A DNA stretch of 8,985 nucleotides, taken from assembly GCA_026225155.1 (NCBI GenBank), contig JAMFSG010000332.1, positions 1-8,985 of the forward strand, given 5' to 3'. This stretch comes from Verrucomicrobiota bacterium. Its GTDB lineage: Bacteria > Verrucomicrobiota > Verrucomicrobiia > Limisphaerales > UBA11358. The notes under the pieces are model-generated. The model searched no databases, was not told the DNA's origin, and worked only from the letters and a program-made list of their open reading frames with translations. Below are positions 1 through 6,070 of this stretch, piece by piece. A program made the translations under genes and the position numbers. The stretch's first letter is position 1. Each line of letters begins with the position of its first letter.

Positions 1-980
1 AGAAGGAAGAAAATAATTCCCTGCGCCGTGCGCTCTCGACCATGAGCGGCGGTTCCGCGCCGATTTTTCAAAGTCCGATCATGCAGAACGTCGTCCGCAC
101 CATCGAACGCGTGGCACCGAACGATGTGACGATTCTCATCGCGGGCGAAAGCGGTTCCGGCAAGGAAGTCATCGCCGACCTCATCCATAGTTTGAGCGCG
201 CGGGCCAAAAACCGGATCATCAAAGTCAATTGTGCCGCCCTGCCCCGCGAGCTGATCGAAAGCGAATTGTTCGGTTCCAAAAAAGGCTCCTTCACCGGCT
301 CGACCACCGACCGCGACGGGCTTTTCCGCCAGGCCGAGGGCGGAACTTTGTTCCTCGACGAAATCTCCGAAATGCCGATTGATACGCAGAGCAAATTGCT
401 GCGTGTGTTGCAAGACCAGGAAGTGCGCCCCGTCGGCAGCACGACGAGTTACAAAACCAATTGCCGTATCATCGCCGCGACGAACCGTCTGCCGGAAGAA
501 GCCATCAGGGACGGCAAATTGCGCGAAGATTTATTTTACCGCATCAGCGCGATCCGCGTTGACCTGCCGCCGTTGCGCGAACGTCGTGACGACATCATGC
601 CGCTGGCGAATTCATTTCTCAAACGCTACGCCGCGCAGGCCAACCGCACCTTGCGCGGTTTTCTGCCGCAAGCCGTGGAACGGCTCACCGCCTTCGACTG
701 GCCGGGCAACGTCCGCCAGTTGCAAAACGAAATCCAGCGCGCCGTGTTGCTTTACGAAGGCCCGGAAGTGGACGTCACCGACTTGAGCATCAGCGACATC
801 AAATTTATTCCCACTGAAGGCCACGACACCGGTTTCACGCTCCTCGAAGGCGTTGAGCGCAACGCCATCATCCAGATGCTCAAGGAAACCAACGGCAACA
901 AACTCGAAACTGCCAAAAAACTGGGCATCGGTCGTCAGACGCTCTACAACAAGATCAAGGGCTACGGCATCGAGACGTAA
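1..980 (+). CDS. Sigma-54-dependent transcriptional activator, C-terminal part (5' truncated by window edge)
   Basis: This is an AAA+ enhancer-binding protein that would use ATP hydrolysis to open promoters held by sigma-54 RNA polymerase. The frame is open to the window edge, and the residues before the ATG at 42 (KEENNSLRRALSTMSGG) look like the linker that follows a receiver or sensor domain. That ATG is therefore probably internal and the true start is outside. Numbered from it: Walker A GESGSGKE 35-42, the GAFTGA-loop equivalent GSFTGS 82-87, Walker B GGTLFLDE 100-107, arginine-finger segment REDLFYR 161-167, sensor II WPGNVRQL 220-227, and a Fis-type helix-turn-helix at about 270-310 (NGNKLETAKKLGIGRQTLYN). 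All catalytic landmarks are present. The GAFTGA loop has two Ala-to-Ser changes. A receiver domain, as in NtrC or AtoC-like response regulators, is likely but not visible. The HTH is generic and does not single out a PrsR-type regulator. Confidence 0.93.
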   Translation, partial: KEENNSLRRALSTMSGGSAPIFQSPIMQNVVRTIERVAPNDVTILIAGESGSGKEVIADLIHSLSARAKNRIIKVNCAALPRELIESELFGSKKGSFTGSTTDRDGLFRQAEGGTLFLDEISEMPIDTQSKLLRVLQDQEVRPVGSTTSYKTNCRIIAATNRLPEEAIRDGKLREDLFYRISAIRVDLPPLRERRDDIMPLANSFLKRYAAQANRTLRGFLPQAVERLTAFDWPGNVRQLQNEIQRAVLLYEGPEVDVTDLSISDIKFIPTEGHDTGFTLLEGVERNAIIQMLKETNGNKLETAKKLGIGRQTLYNKIKGYGIET

Positions 981-1059
981 GCCGTTCATTGTTGAATCCC
1001 AGAGAAAAATGCCCTGAACCAAGGCTTTCGGAAAAATCATTTCCGTCATCAAATCAGAT

Positions 1060-1085
1060 GGGCCGCATAAATTGCGGCCCGTTTT
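1060..1085 (+). terminator. Intrinsic terminator after the sigma-54 activator gene
   Basis: A perfect 8-bp GC-rich stem (GGGCCGCA, loop TAAAT, TGCGGCCC) is followed by GTTTT. It lies about 80 bases past the activator stop and before the glycosyltransferase-like gene, so it probably ends the activator transcript and separates the two units. Confidence 0.8.
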
Positions 1086-1139
1086 AATGTTTGGCGACAC
1101 TTCCAAGATCGTGAAACACGGAACAATTTGCCTGATTTA

Positions 1140-2036
1140 ATGAATTTGGACAAACGGGATGCCATTTTTACCGTGGTGCAGGGCGTGGATTTCGATTACC
1201 TCGCGCCGTTTATCTTTTCCCTGAAACACACCGGTTACTGCGGACATCTTATTGTTTTTGCCAGCGCGATGAAAAAAGGCGCCGTGGCGCAGTTGGAAAA
1301 ACAGGGCGCAACCGTCGTTTCTTTTTCGTTTCATTCCAAGCTCGTCCGGGAAATTTTTTTCTGGCCGGCGTGGCCTTTGTGGCGTCTTTTTTTCAAAAAT
1401 AAAGCCCTAGGTGGATTTCGAGAAAAATTGGCGCACTTTGCGTTGCCTTTGTTCTATCGCCGCCATCTGGTGTGCCTTGAATATCTCCGCCGCCACCGGC
1501 AGGAATTCAACCGCGTTTTTTTGACCGATGCGCGCGATGTTTATTTCCAAGCCGATCCTTTTTCATGGAATCCCCCGCCGGGCCTGCATTTTTTTCTGTT
1601 ACATCCAAACCACACCATCGGCTCGACCCGGCTGCATCTTAATTGGACGCAAAAGCAGTTTGGCCTCACCGGCGTTGGCCCGTATCGGGACCAGACCGTC
1701 TCCTGCGCGGGGACGACATTTGGCGATACCGAGTCAATCATCGCCTACCTGACCCGGCTGCTCGCCTTTTCCCTGCGCGCCCGTAAATTGCGAAAAATTA
1801 TCGGCGATGACCAAGCGATCCATAATTATTTAATCTATGAAAAGTTGCTGCCGCCAATGACGCTCCATGTCAACTGCCAGGGCGCGGTGCTGACAACCAC
1901 CCCGCCCATGAAATTGGACGGCCTGCGCACTGACATCGAAGGGCGGCTGGTGGACATATCCGGAAACGTCATCCCGGTGTTGCATCAATATGACCGTGTG
2001 GCGGGATTAAAGGAAAAGCTGTTGTGCCGGCTTTGA
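1140..2036 (+). CDS. Putative glycosyltransferase, GT-A-like fold
   Basis: The 298-residue soluble protein has no signal peptide. From the ATG, its N-terminus (DAIFTVVQGVDFDYLAPFIF) reads like the first beta-alpha unit of a nucleotide-sugar transferase. The segment FLTDARDVYFQADPF, with D130 and D133, resembles the acidic metal/nucleotide-sugar motif of GT-A enzymes. A later GDDQAIHNYL segment (222-231) and VLHQYDR near the C-terminus fit the acceptor and metal-site positions of such enzymes. The fold is inferred by motif and the sugar substrate is unknown. An in-frame TTG at 1128, with ACGGA just upstream, would add four residues (MPDL). I prefer the ATG because TTG starts are rarer, but neither has a convincing ribosome-binding site. 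The gene appears monocistronic: a terminator precedes it and 172 bases separate it from the kinase gene. Its codons are richer in T and A than those of the activator. Confidence 0.6.
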   Translation: MNLDKRDAIFTVVQGVDFDYLAPFIFSLKHTGYCGHLIVFASAMKKGAVAQLEKQGATVVSFSFHSKLVREIFFWPAWPLWRLFFKNKALGGFREKLAHFALPLFYRRHLVCLEYLRRHRQEFNRVFLTDARDVYFQADPFSWNPPPGLHFFLLHPNHTIGSTRLHLNWTQKQFGLTGVGPYRDQTVSCAGTTFGDTESIIAYLTRLLAFSLRARKLRKIIGDDQAIHNYLIYEKLLPPMTLHVNCQGAVLTTTPPMKLDGLRTDIEGRLVDISGNVIPVLHQYDRVAGLKEKLLCRL

Positions 2037-2063
2037 AATTTTTTAAGAGCCGCCCGGCACAAC
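2021..2063. repeat. Inverted repeat spanning the glycosyltransferase stop codon
   Basis: GTTGTGCCGG at 2021-2030 is matched perfectly by CCGGCACAAC at 2054-2063, with 23 bases between. The stop codon (2034-2036) lies in the loop. The loop holds a run of T (2039-2044), and a shorter nested pairing, CGGCT (2028-2032) with AGCCG (2048-2052), is possible. There is no T-run after the right arm, so it is not a classical terminator on the plus strand. It may act as a 3'-end stabiliser. Confidence 0.55.
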
Positions 2064-2208
2064 CTCTGATGTCATAAAGAAATGAAATCCCCGGAATCAA
2101 ACCCGTTATGCCTTGCGTTTTGATTTTGTAACCGGCAATTTCACTCCGCTGCTAATTTGGCTGTTTATACAAGGCCATTAAGCGCATTACGCCATTCACT
2201 TTTTTACA

Positions 2209-2730
2209 ATGTTAAAAATGGGAGACGCTATTACGGATCACAAAGAGGAAAACACGCTGGTCATCATCAAGCCGGATTCCTTCTGGCGGCGTTTGGACGG
2301 GCAAGTTGAAGCCCGCATCCGGGCATTGGGATTGGAAGTGGTCGCAGAATGGACGCCGGCCGAAGGCGATAATCATCCGGAAGAAAAATGGCGGGAATTT
2401 TATTTTCCAGCCATCGGCGACAAACCCTCCATTCTCACAGGCACGGCGAAATACATGGCTTTCGGACCGGTAAAAGCCATTCATTTGAGAGGTGACGATG
2501 CCGTTCAAAAAGTGCGCAAAGCGGTCGGCGCCACCAGGCCGTGGCAGGCCGAGCCGGGCACCATTCGCGGCGATTTTTGGACGGGCGCTGAAGAAGCCAA
2601 CGCGGCTCATCGGCCAAAATTCCAACAGCCCGGCGATGACAAATTTCTCTTCAATCTGATCCACGCCTCGGACTCCGAAAAAAGTTTTTCCAGAGAAGTT
2701 TTGTTCTTCCCCAAACTAAAAGCCGGCTAA
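2209..2730 (+). CDS. ndk: Nucleoside diphosphate kinase, atypical form with insertion
   Basis: This enzyme should transfer the terminal phosphate from ATP to nucleoside diphosphates through a phosphohistidine, keeping NTP and dNTP pools balanced in the cytoplasm. The family core is clear in the 173 residues: NTLVIIKPDS (15-24, catalytic-site K21), YMAFGPVKAI (82-91), VRKAVGAT (102-109), PGTIRGDF (116-123) and NLIHASDS (149-156). H152 is the predicted phosphorylated histidine and N149 matches the conserved active-site Asn. It differs from standard enzymes of about 140-150 residues. Some 25 residues separate IRGDF from NLIH, where classical enzymes have about six, and there is a shorter expansion around 53-76. 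Similar insertions occur in atypical bacterial and archaeal members, so this is probably active. Starts at 2209 and 2218 are both possible, and neither has a Shine-Dalgarno sequence. Confidence 0.88.
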   Translation: MLKMGDAITDHKEENTLVIIKPDSFWRRLDGQVEARIRALGLEVVAEWTPAEGDNHPEEKWREFYFPAIGDKPSILTGTAKYMAFGPVKAIHLRGDDAVQKVRKAVGATRPWQAEPGTIRGDFWTGAEEANAAHRPKFQQPGDDKFLFNLIHASDSEKSFSREVLFFPKLKAG

Positions 2731-2759
2731 CCAATTGGGGCGTCTTACTTTGACAGGTA

Positions 2760-2846
2760 GGGACATCGCGCTGCGATGTCCCCGTCGCCGAGCGGAGCGT
2801 CAGGTGACGGAATGGGCGTGATGGCACGAACGTCCTGCCCATCCGT
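2760..2846. repeat. Cluster of three inverted repeats (REP-like extragenic palindromes)
   Basis: Three inverted repeats lie between the convergent kinase and peptidase genes. The first is perfect: GGGACATCGC (2760-2769), loop GCT, GCGATGTCCC (2773-2782). The second pairs CCGTCGCC (2782-2789) with GGTGACGG (2803-2810), including one G-T pair. The third pairs ACGG-A-ATGGGC (2807-2817) with GCCCATCCGT (2837-2846), with one bulged A, and competes with the second for ACGG. No T-tract follows on either strand. The arrangement looks like a REP or BIME-type dispersed repeat that may also block read-through between the genes. Confidence 0.7.
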
Positions 2847-2858
2847 TGCGCTTTGACT

Positions 2859-4586
2859 TCAAAGTTTTTTCAACTCATTTCCTGCCAGCTCAATCAACGG
2901 CTTGATCGTCGCCGCGTCGAATTGAAATTTACAGCCCGCCGCGGAAAATAATTCCGGCAATGGGCGAGAACCGCCAAGTGCGAGGGAATTTTTGTAATCG
3001 TTCAACGCTTTCACCTTGTCGCGATGCGAATTCGCCCAGACCTGCAACGCGCCAAGCTGCGCGATGCCGTATTCAACGTAATAAAACGGATAGAGAAAAA
3101 TGTGGAGCTGGCGATGCCACGAATAGGCGCGCGATTCTTCAAGGCCAGTCCAATCCACATCGCCGCCAAAACGATCCATCAATTTCAAGTAAGCCGCCTT
3201 GCGCTCGGCGCGCGTGTGACCGATGTGCGTGTAAATCCAATGCTGAAACGCATCCACGATCGCCATCCACGGAAAAAATCCGATGATCCCTTCAAGATGC
3301 GTTTTGCGCGCGCGGTTCGCTTCCGGCGTCGCATAAAATTCTTCGAGAAATTCGTTGCCCAAAAGTTCCATCGCCATCGAGGCGACTTCGCAAAATTCGA
3401 TCGGCGCGCCGCGATACGCATACAAGTCTTCGCCGCGCGTCGCCTGCGCGTGAAACGCGTGGCCAGCCTCATGCAAAATGGTTTCCACATCGCGCTGCAC
3501 GCCGACCGCGTTCATGAAAATAAACGGCACGCGCGCTTCGCTCAACGTGGACTGATAACCGCCTGGCGCTTTTCCTTTACGGTTGTCGAGATCGAGCAAT
3601 TTCAAATCCTGCATCTGCTGGAACCCCGCGGCGAGTTCCGCGTCGAGATGATTAAAAATGTTTTGCGTGCGCGAAACCATTTCGCCGACGTCGGCAAACG
3701 GCTTCAACGGCGCGCGATTTTGTGGATCCACGGCGGAATCCCACGGACGCAGTTTTTCCAATTTCAACTGCCGTTTGCGTTCGTTCTGGATTTCGCGGAC
3801 GGCCGGCATGATTTCCGATTCGATTGCGTCATGAAATTTTTCGCAATCGCGCGGCGTGTAATCGAACCGGCTTTTCAGGCGGAAAATAAAATCCCGATAA
3901 TTTTCAAAACCCGCGTTTTTCGCGATCTGCGTGCGGAGCTTGATCAGCTCATCTAAAATTTCCTCGCACTTTTCCGAATCCTGCAAACGGCGTTTGGCGA
4001 CGAGTTCCCAAGCTTCCTGCCGCAGCGCGCGGTCCGGTTCTTCCAAGAAACGGCCCATCTGCACCAGCGTTTTTTCTTCGCCGCGAAAACTCACCGTCTG
4101 CGCGCCGATCAGTTTTTGATACTGCTGGCCGAGTTTCGCTTCTTCGGTTTCGAGCGCGACATTTTCCGGCCGAAACAATTCGACGTGATTTTTTACTTCG
4201 CGGTCAAAAACCTCAAAACGCGGTTTCGGTAAATTATTACGCTGCGGATGCGCGACGTAAATTTTTTCCAACTCAAATTGGCGCGGCTTGAGTTGCGGCT
4301 CGACGTTTTCGACAAAATGCAAAAATGCTTTTTCGGCGTCCGCGTTGTCCGTGTGACAAGTCATTGCGATGTTGCGACGGGAATTTTCTTCGTCTAGCGC
4401 GGCGGAAAGTTCGCTCCAATCGAGCAACCATTTTTCAAATTCAGCGACGGTGGTGGCCTGTGCGGCACGCACTTCCAATTGCTCGAAGATCGGCGCAATC
4501 TGCGGCCAGTCGCCGAGGTCAAGGTTTTGCGGGACGAACGTGCGCGGTTTCGCGGGAGCCAGTTTTCCGAACGGCAATAAATTCAT
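2859..4586 (-). CDS. M3 family oligoendopeptidase (PepF-like zinc metallopeptidase)
   Basis: This is a cytoplasmic-type zinc peptidase that should cleave short peptides internally, contributing to peptide turnover. The protein has 575 residues, normal for the family, and no signal peptide. The zinc site is complete: HEAGH at 372-376 (H372, H376, catalytic E373), with a third ligand E400 in the following EFCEVASMAMELL segment. Upstream GGYQSTLSEARVPFIFMNAVG (about 340-360) and the late LYPFYYVEYGIAQLGALQVW block match the substrate-binding and transition-state tyrosine regions of the M3B oligoendopeptidase group. The C-terminus (PLPELFSAAGCKFQFD) is also typical. The gene stands alone, with a terminator between it and the upstream CTERM gene on the same strand. 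The ATG at 4586 is the first good start, and no strong ribosome-binding site is seen. Confidence 0.93.
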   Translation of the reverse strand: MNLLPFGKLAPAKPRTFVPQNLDLGDWPQIAPIFEQLEVRAAQATTVAEFEKWLLDWSELSAALDEENSRRNIAMTCHTDNADAEKAFLHFVENVEPQLKPRQFELEKIYVAHPQRNNLPKPRFEVFDREVKNHVELFRPENVALETEEAKLGQQYQKLIGAQTVSFRGEEKTLVQMGRFLEEPDRALRQEAWELVAKRRLQDSEKCEEILDELIKLRTQIAKNAGFENYRDFIFRLKSRFDYTPRDCEKFHDAIESEIMPAVREIQNERKRQLKLEKLRPWDSAVDPQNRAPLKPFADVGEMVSRTQNIFNHLDAELAAGFQQMQDLKLLDLDNRKGKAPGGYQSTLSEARVPFIFMNAVGVQRDVETILHEAGHAFHAQATRGEDLYAYRGAPIEFCEVASMAMELLGNEFLEEFYATPEANRARKTHLEGIIGFFPWMAIVDAFQHWIYTHIGHTRAERKAAYLKLMDRFGGDVDWTGLEESRAYSWHRQLHIFLYPFYYVEYGIAQLGALQVWANSHRDKVKALNDYKNSLALGGSRPLPELFSAAGCKFQFDAATIKPLIELAGNELKKL

Positions 4587-4662
4587 GGCTTCAGTTTAGC
4601 GAAAATCAGGTCAGAGAAAATGAATTTCGGCGATGCTGTTCTGGTTTGAAAATAAAATCGGA

Positions 4663-4696
4663 GAATAAAAAAAGCACCGGCCGAAGCCGGTGCTTT
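4663..4696 (-). terminator. Strong intrinsic terminator of the CTERM surface-protein gene
   Basis: Read on the minus strand, AAAGCACCGGC, loop TTCG, GCCGGTGCTTT forms a perfect 11-bp stem, and the run of T extends to seven before ATTC. The loop is a C(UUCG)G tetraloop, one of the most stable known. It begins about 20 bases after the stop codon of the CTERM gene and lies before the peptidase gene, so it should separate the two transcripts. Confidence 0.92.
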
Positions 4697-4714
4697 GCGA
4701 AATGGCAGATTAAA

Positions 4715-5377
4715 TCAGGCAATGTTTTGCCCGCGAACTTTGGCAAAACGAACCAAAGCCAGGCCACCCAAACTAAGGGCAAGCAATCCGACCGTGGAAG
4801 TCGCGTCGGGAGCCGCGACAGATACGTTGATCGTGTCAGTGCCCACGAGCGCGCCGGCTTGGAAGGCTTCTAGTTCAAACGAATATTGTCCACCGGCATT
4901 GGGATCGAGCCCCAAATATTTGATATTTGAAGAATCTTGATAATCTGTGCCCAAAGGAAGTGTCAATGTAGATGCGAGACCGGGACCCGTCACCAACAGA
5001 TCAAAAACGTAATTGGCCAATGAACCGCCTTGGCTGATTCCAATATAATAATCGAAATTCCAAGTGGAAAATCCAGCCGGCGACAAACCTTGTCCGGCAG
5101 TCGTTGTGAAAGTATTGCCGACGTTTGGCAATGGCAGGCCAACCACCGGGTTCGGATATTTTGGCGTTGCTGTCAGCCCCAAGGTAAGCGTGTCGTTTCC
5201 GTTCGCGATTGTCGCGATCTCCACGGCAGTGTTGGGAATGCCGGTGCCACCAAACGTAGCGCCCGAGAGGGTTCCAAATGAAGTGGTTGTGGTGGGCGGG
5301 GGGACGGGCGTGGCCAATACGGCAGAGGCACCTAACAGCGATGTCAGGGTCAGCGCGGAGAATAATTTAGTCTTCAT
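4715..5377 (-). CDS. PEP-CTERM / VPDSG-CTERM sorting-domain secreted protein
   Basis: The 220-residue exported protein starts with a Sec-type signal peptide (MKTKLFSALTLTSLLGASAVLA, cleavage likely near residues 22-23). A Thr/Gly/Pro-rich, beta-looking region without recognisable catalytic motifs follows. It ends in a tripartite sorting tail: APDATST (189-195), a hydrophobic helix GLLALSLGGLALV (197-209), then basic R210, K213 and R215. This matches exosortase-recognised PEP-CTERM tails, especially the VPDSG variant of Verrucomicrobiota, although the first residue is Ala and the usual Gly is missing. After processing it would be anchored to, or released at, the cell surface or extracellular matrix. 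Its binding partner is unknown and no exosortase gene is in the window. It has its own terminator, and a sigma-54-like promoter lies about 80 bases upstream. Confidence 0.87.
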   Translation of the reverse strand: MKTKLFSALTLTSLLGASAVLATPVPPPTTTTSFGTLSGATFGGTGIPNTAVEIATIANGNDTLTLGLTATPKYPNPVVGLPLPNVGNTFTTTAGQGLSPAGFSTWNFDYYIGISQGGSLANYVFDLLVTGPGLASTLTLPLGTDYQDSSNIKYLGLDPNAGGQYSFELEAFQAGALVGTDTINVSVAAPDATSTVGLLALSLGGLALVRFAKVRGQNIA

Positions 5378-5469
5378 TTTTGTTCTTTAGTTTGTTTAAT
5401 TTTTACTACAACTCATCAACCCTTTTCACAGTTTAGTAACTGAATGGTTACATGGAGTCGAATCGTGAA

Positions 5470-5485
5470 AGCACATTCCGCACCA
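5470..5485 (-). promoter_or_regulatory. Candidate sigma-54 (-24/-12) promoter of the CTERM gene
   Basis: On the minus strand the sequence is TGGTGCGGAATGTGCT. Against the consensus TGGCACG-N4-TTGCW it matches 9 of 12 defined positions and keeps the near-invariant GG-N10-GC spacing. Transcription would start near 5460, giving a leader of about 83 bases before the ATG at 5377. Some PEP-CTERM genes in other bacteria are known to be sigma-54 controlled. A single match found by eye can arise by chance. Confidence 0.42.
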
Positions 5486-5509
5486 ACTCCGGAAAAATTT
5501 TCCGAGAGT
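5486..5509. promoter_or_regulatory. Near-palindrome directly upstream of the sigma-54-like promoter
   Basis: CGGAAAA, central A, TTTTCCG (5490-5504) is a perfect 7-bp inverted repeat. Flanking ACTC and GAGT extend it to 11 bp per arm with one extra A on the right. It abuts the -24 element on the upstream side, a place suited to a regulator dimer. It has no T-tract context suggesting a terminator. Confidence 0.4.
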
Positions 5510-5844
5510 CAAAACCCCTATGTTTTTCAATAGGATTATAATTTTGAGTCTGTTCTCCAAAAAAAACTGCATTCAAAATTTATGTAAACCTCGCCGACAG
5601 TTTTACAGTTCAAAAGTTATATCAGGTGGTTTTGTTAAAGGTGCGGCCGAAATCCATTTTCCGGTGAGATGATTCCGACATGACATGATCCTTCCCCAAC
5701 AGAATTTGCAGGCAAGACTGATTCAGAGCATTAAGCACGACATTACTTTTTGCACGCCAGATTGCATTCCGCCGGTTAAAAATCATCTGCTCAGCCAAAT
5801 TTCTCCACAAAACCAAGCGGAATGGCTTCTGCTAAAAACTTTCC

Positions 5845-6069
5845 ATGAAAACAATTCCAAAAAATCAACCGTTGCCGAGCGAGGCCGTGGACGAACCGAA
5901 TATTTTGTCTTCCGGCATGGGTGCGCCGCCCGTTTCGCGCGGTCATCATGTGGACAACCATCTGCCCGAAGATGATCTGACCACGGAACGCTCGGTGGAA
6001 CAAGGCATGGAAGACGCGGAAGAAGATTCGAGCGCGCAGGAAGAAAAAAATTCCCGCCGCGAACGTTGA
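5845..6069 (+). CDS. Small acidic hydrophilic protein, function unknown
   Basis: I do not recognise this 74-residue protein. It is soluble-looking, with no hydrophobic segment, and is probably largely disordered. The first half is Pro/Gly-rich (SSGMGAPPVSRGHHVDNHLPEDD). The second half is strongly acidic (EQGMEDAEEDSSAQEE) and ends in a basic tail, KNSRRER. Most of the coding part uses G or C in third positions like neighbouring genes, while the upstream sequence is AT-rich, which supports a real gene starting at the ATG at 5845. No clear ribosome-binding site is seen. It is convergent with the broken glutathione S-transferase gene, and their stop codons are one base apart. Confidence 0.6.
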   Translation: MKTIPKNQPLPSEAVDEPNILSSGMGAPPVSRGHHVDNHLPEDDLTTERSVEQGMEDAEEDSSAQEEKNSRRER

Positions 6070-6070
6070 A

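Larger units (their letters stand above)
5378..5844. other. Intergenic region between divergent genes
   Basis: This 467-base AT-rich stretch separates the start of the CTERM gene (minus) from the small acidic protein gene (plus). Besides the promoter-like and palindromic sites listed separately, it holds GTAAC-N6-GTTAC (5436-5451), which overlaps CAGTT-N4-AACTG (5429-5442). Both would fall in the CTERM leader as competing small hairpins. TATAAT matches occur on both strands at 5535-5542, but with no -35 element at the right spacing. I see no convincing gene in 5505-5844. Confidence 0.6.

Noticed and set aside
612..1106. A 164-codon open frame on the minus strand
   Set aside because: It overlaps the conserved C-terminal region of the sigma-54 activator and runs through its terminator. 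No motif is seen.
3024..3956. A 310-codon open frame on the plus strand, rich in Arg and Phe
   Set aside because: It lies wholly antisense to the well-supported M3 peptidase. Its composition is what the reverse of that coding sequence would give, and it shows no family motif.
5535..5542. Perfect TATAAT on both strands as a sigma-70 promoter
   Set aside because: No acceptable -35 hexamer lies 16-18 bases away on either strand, and the match is expected in such AT-rich DNA.
5685..5975. A 96-codon plus-strand open frame overlapping the small acidic protein
   Set aside because: It begins in non-coding-like AT-rich sequence and reads the acidic gene in the wrong frame. No recognisable features.
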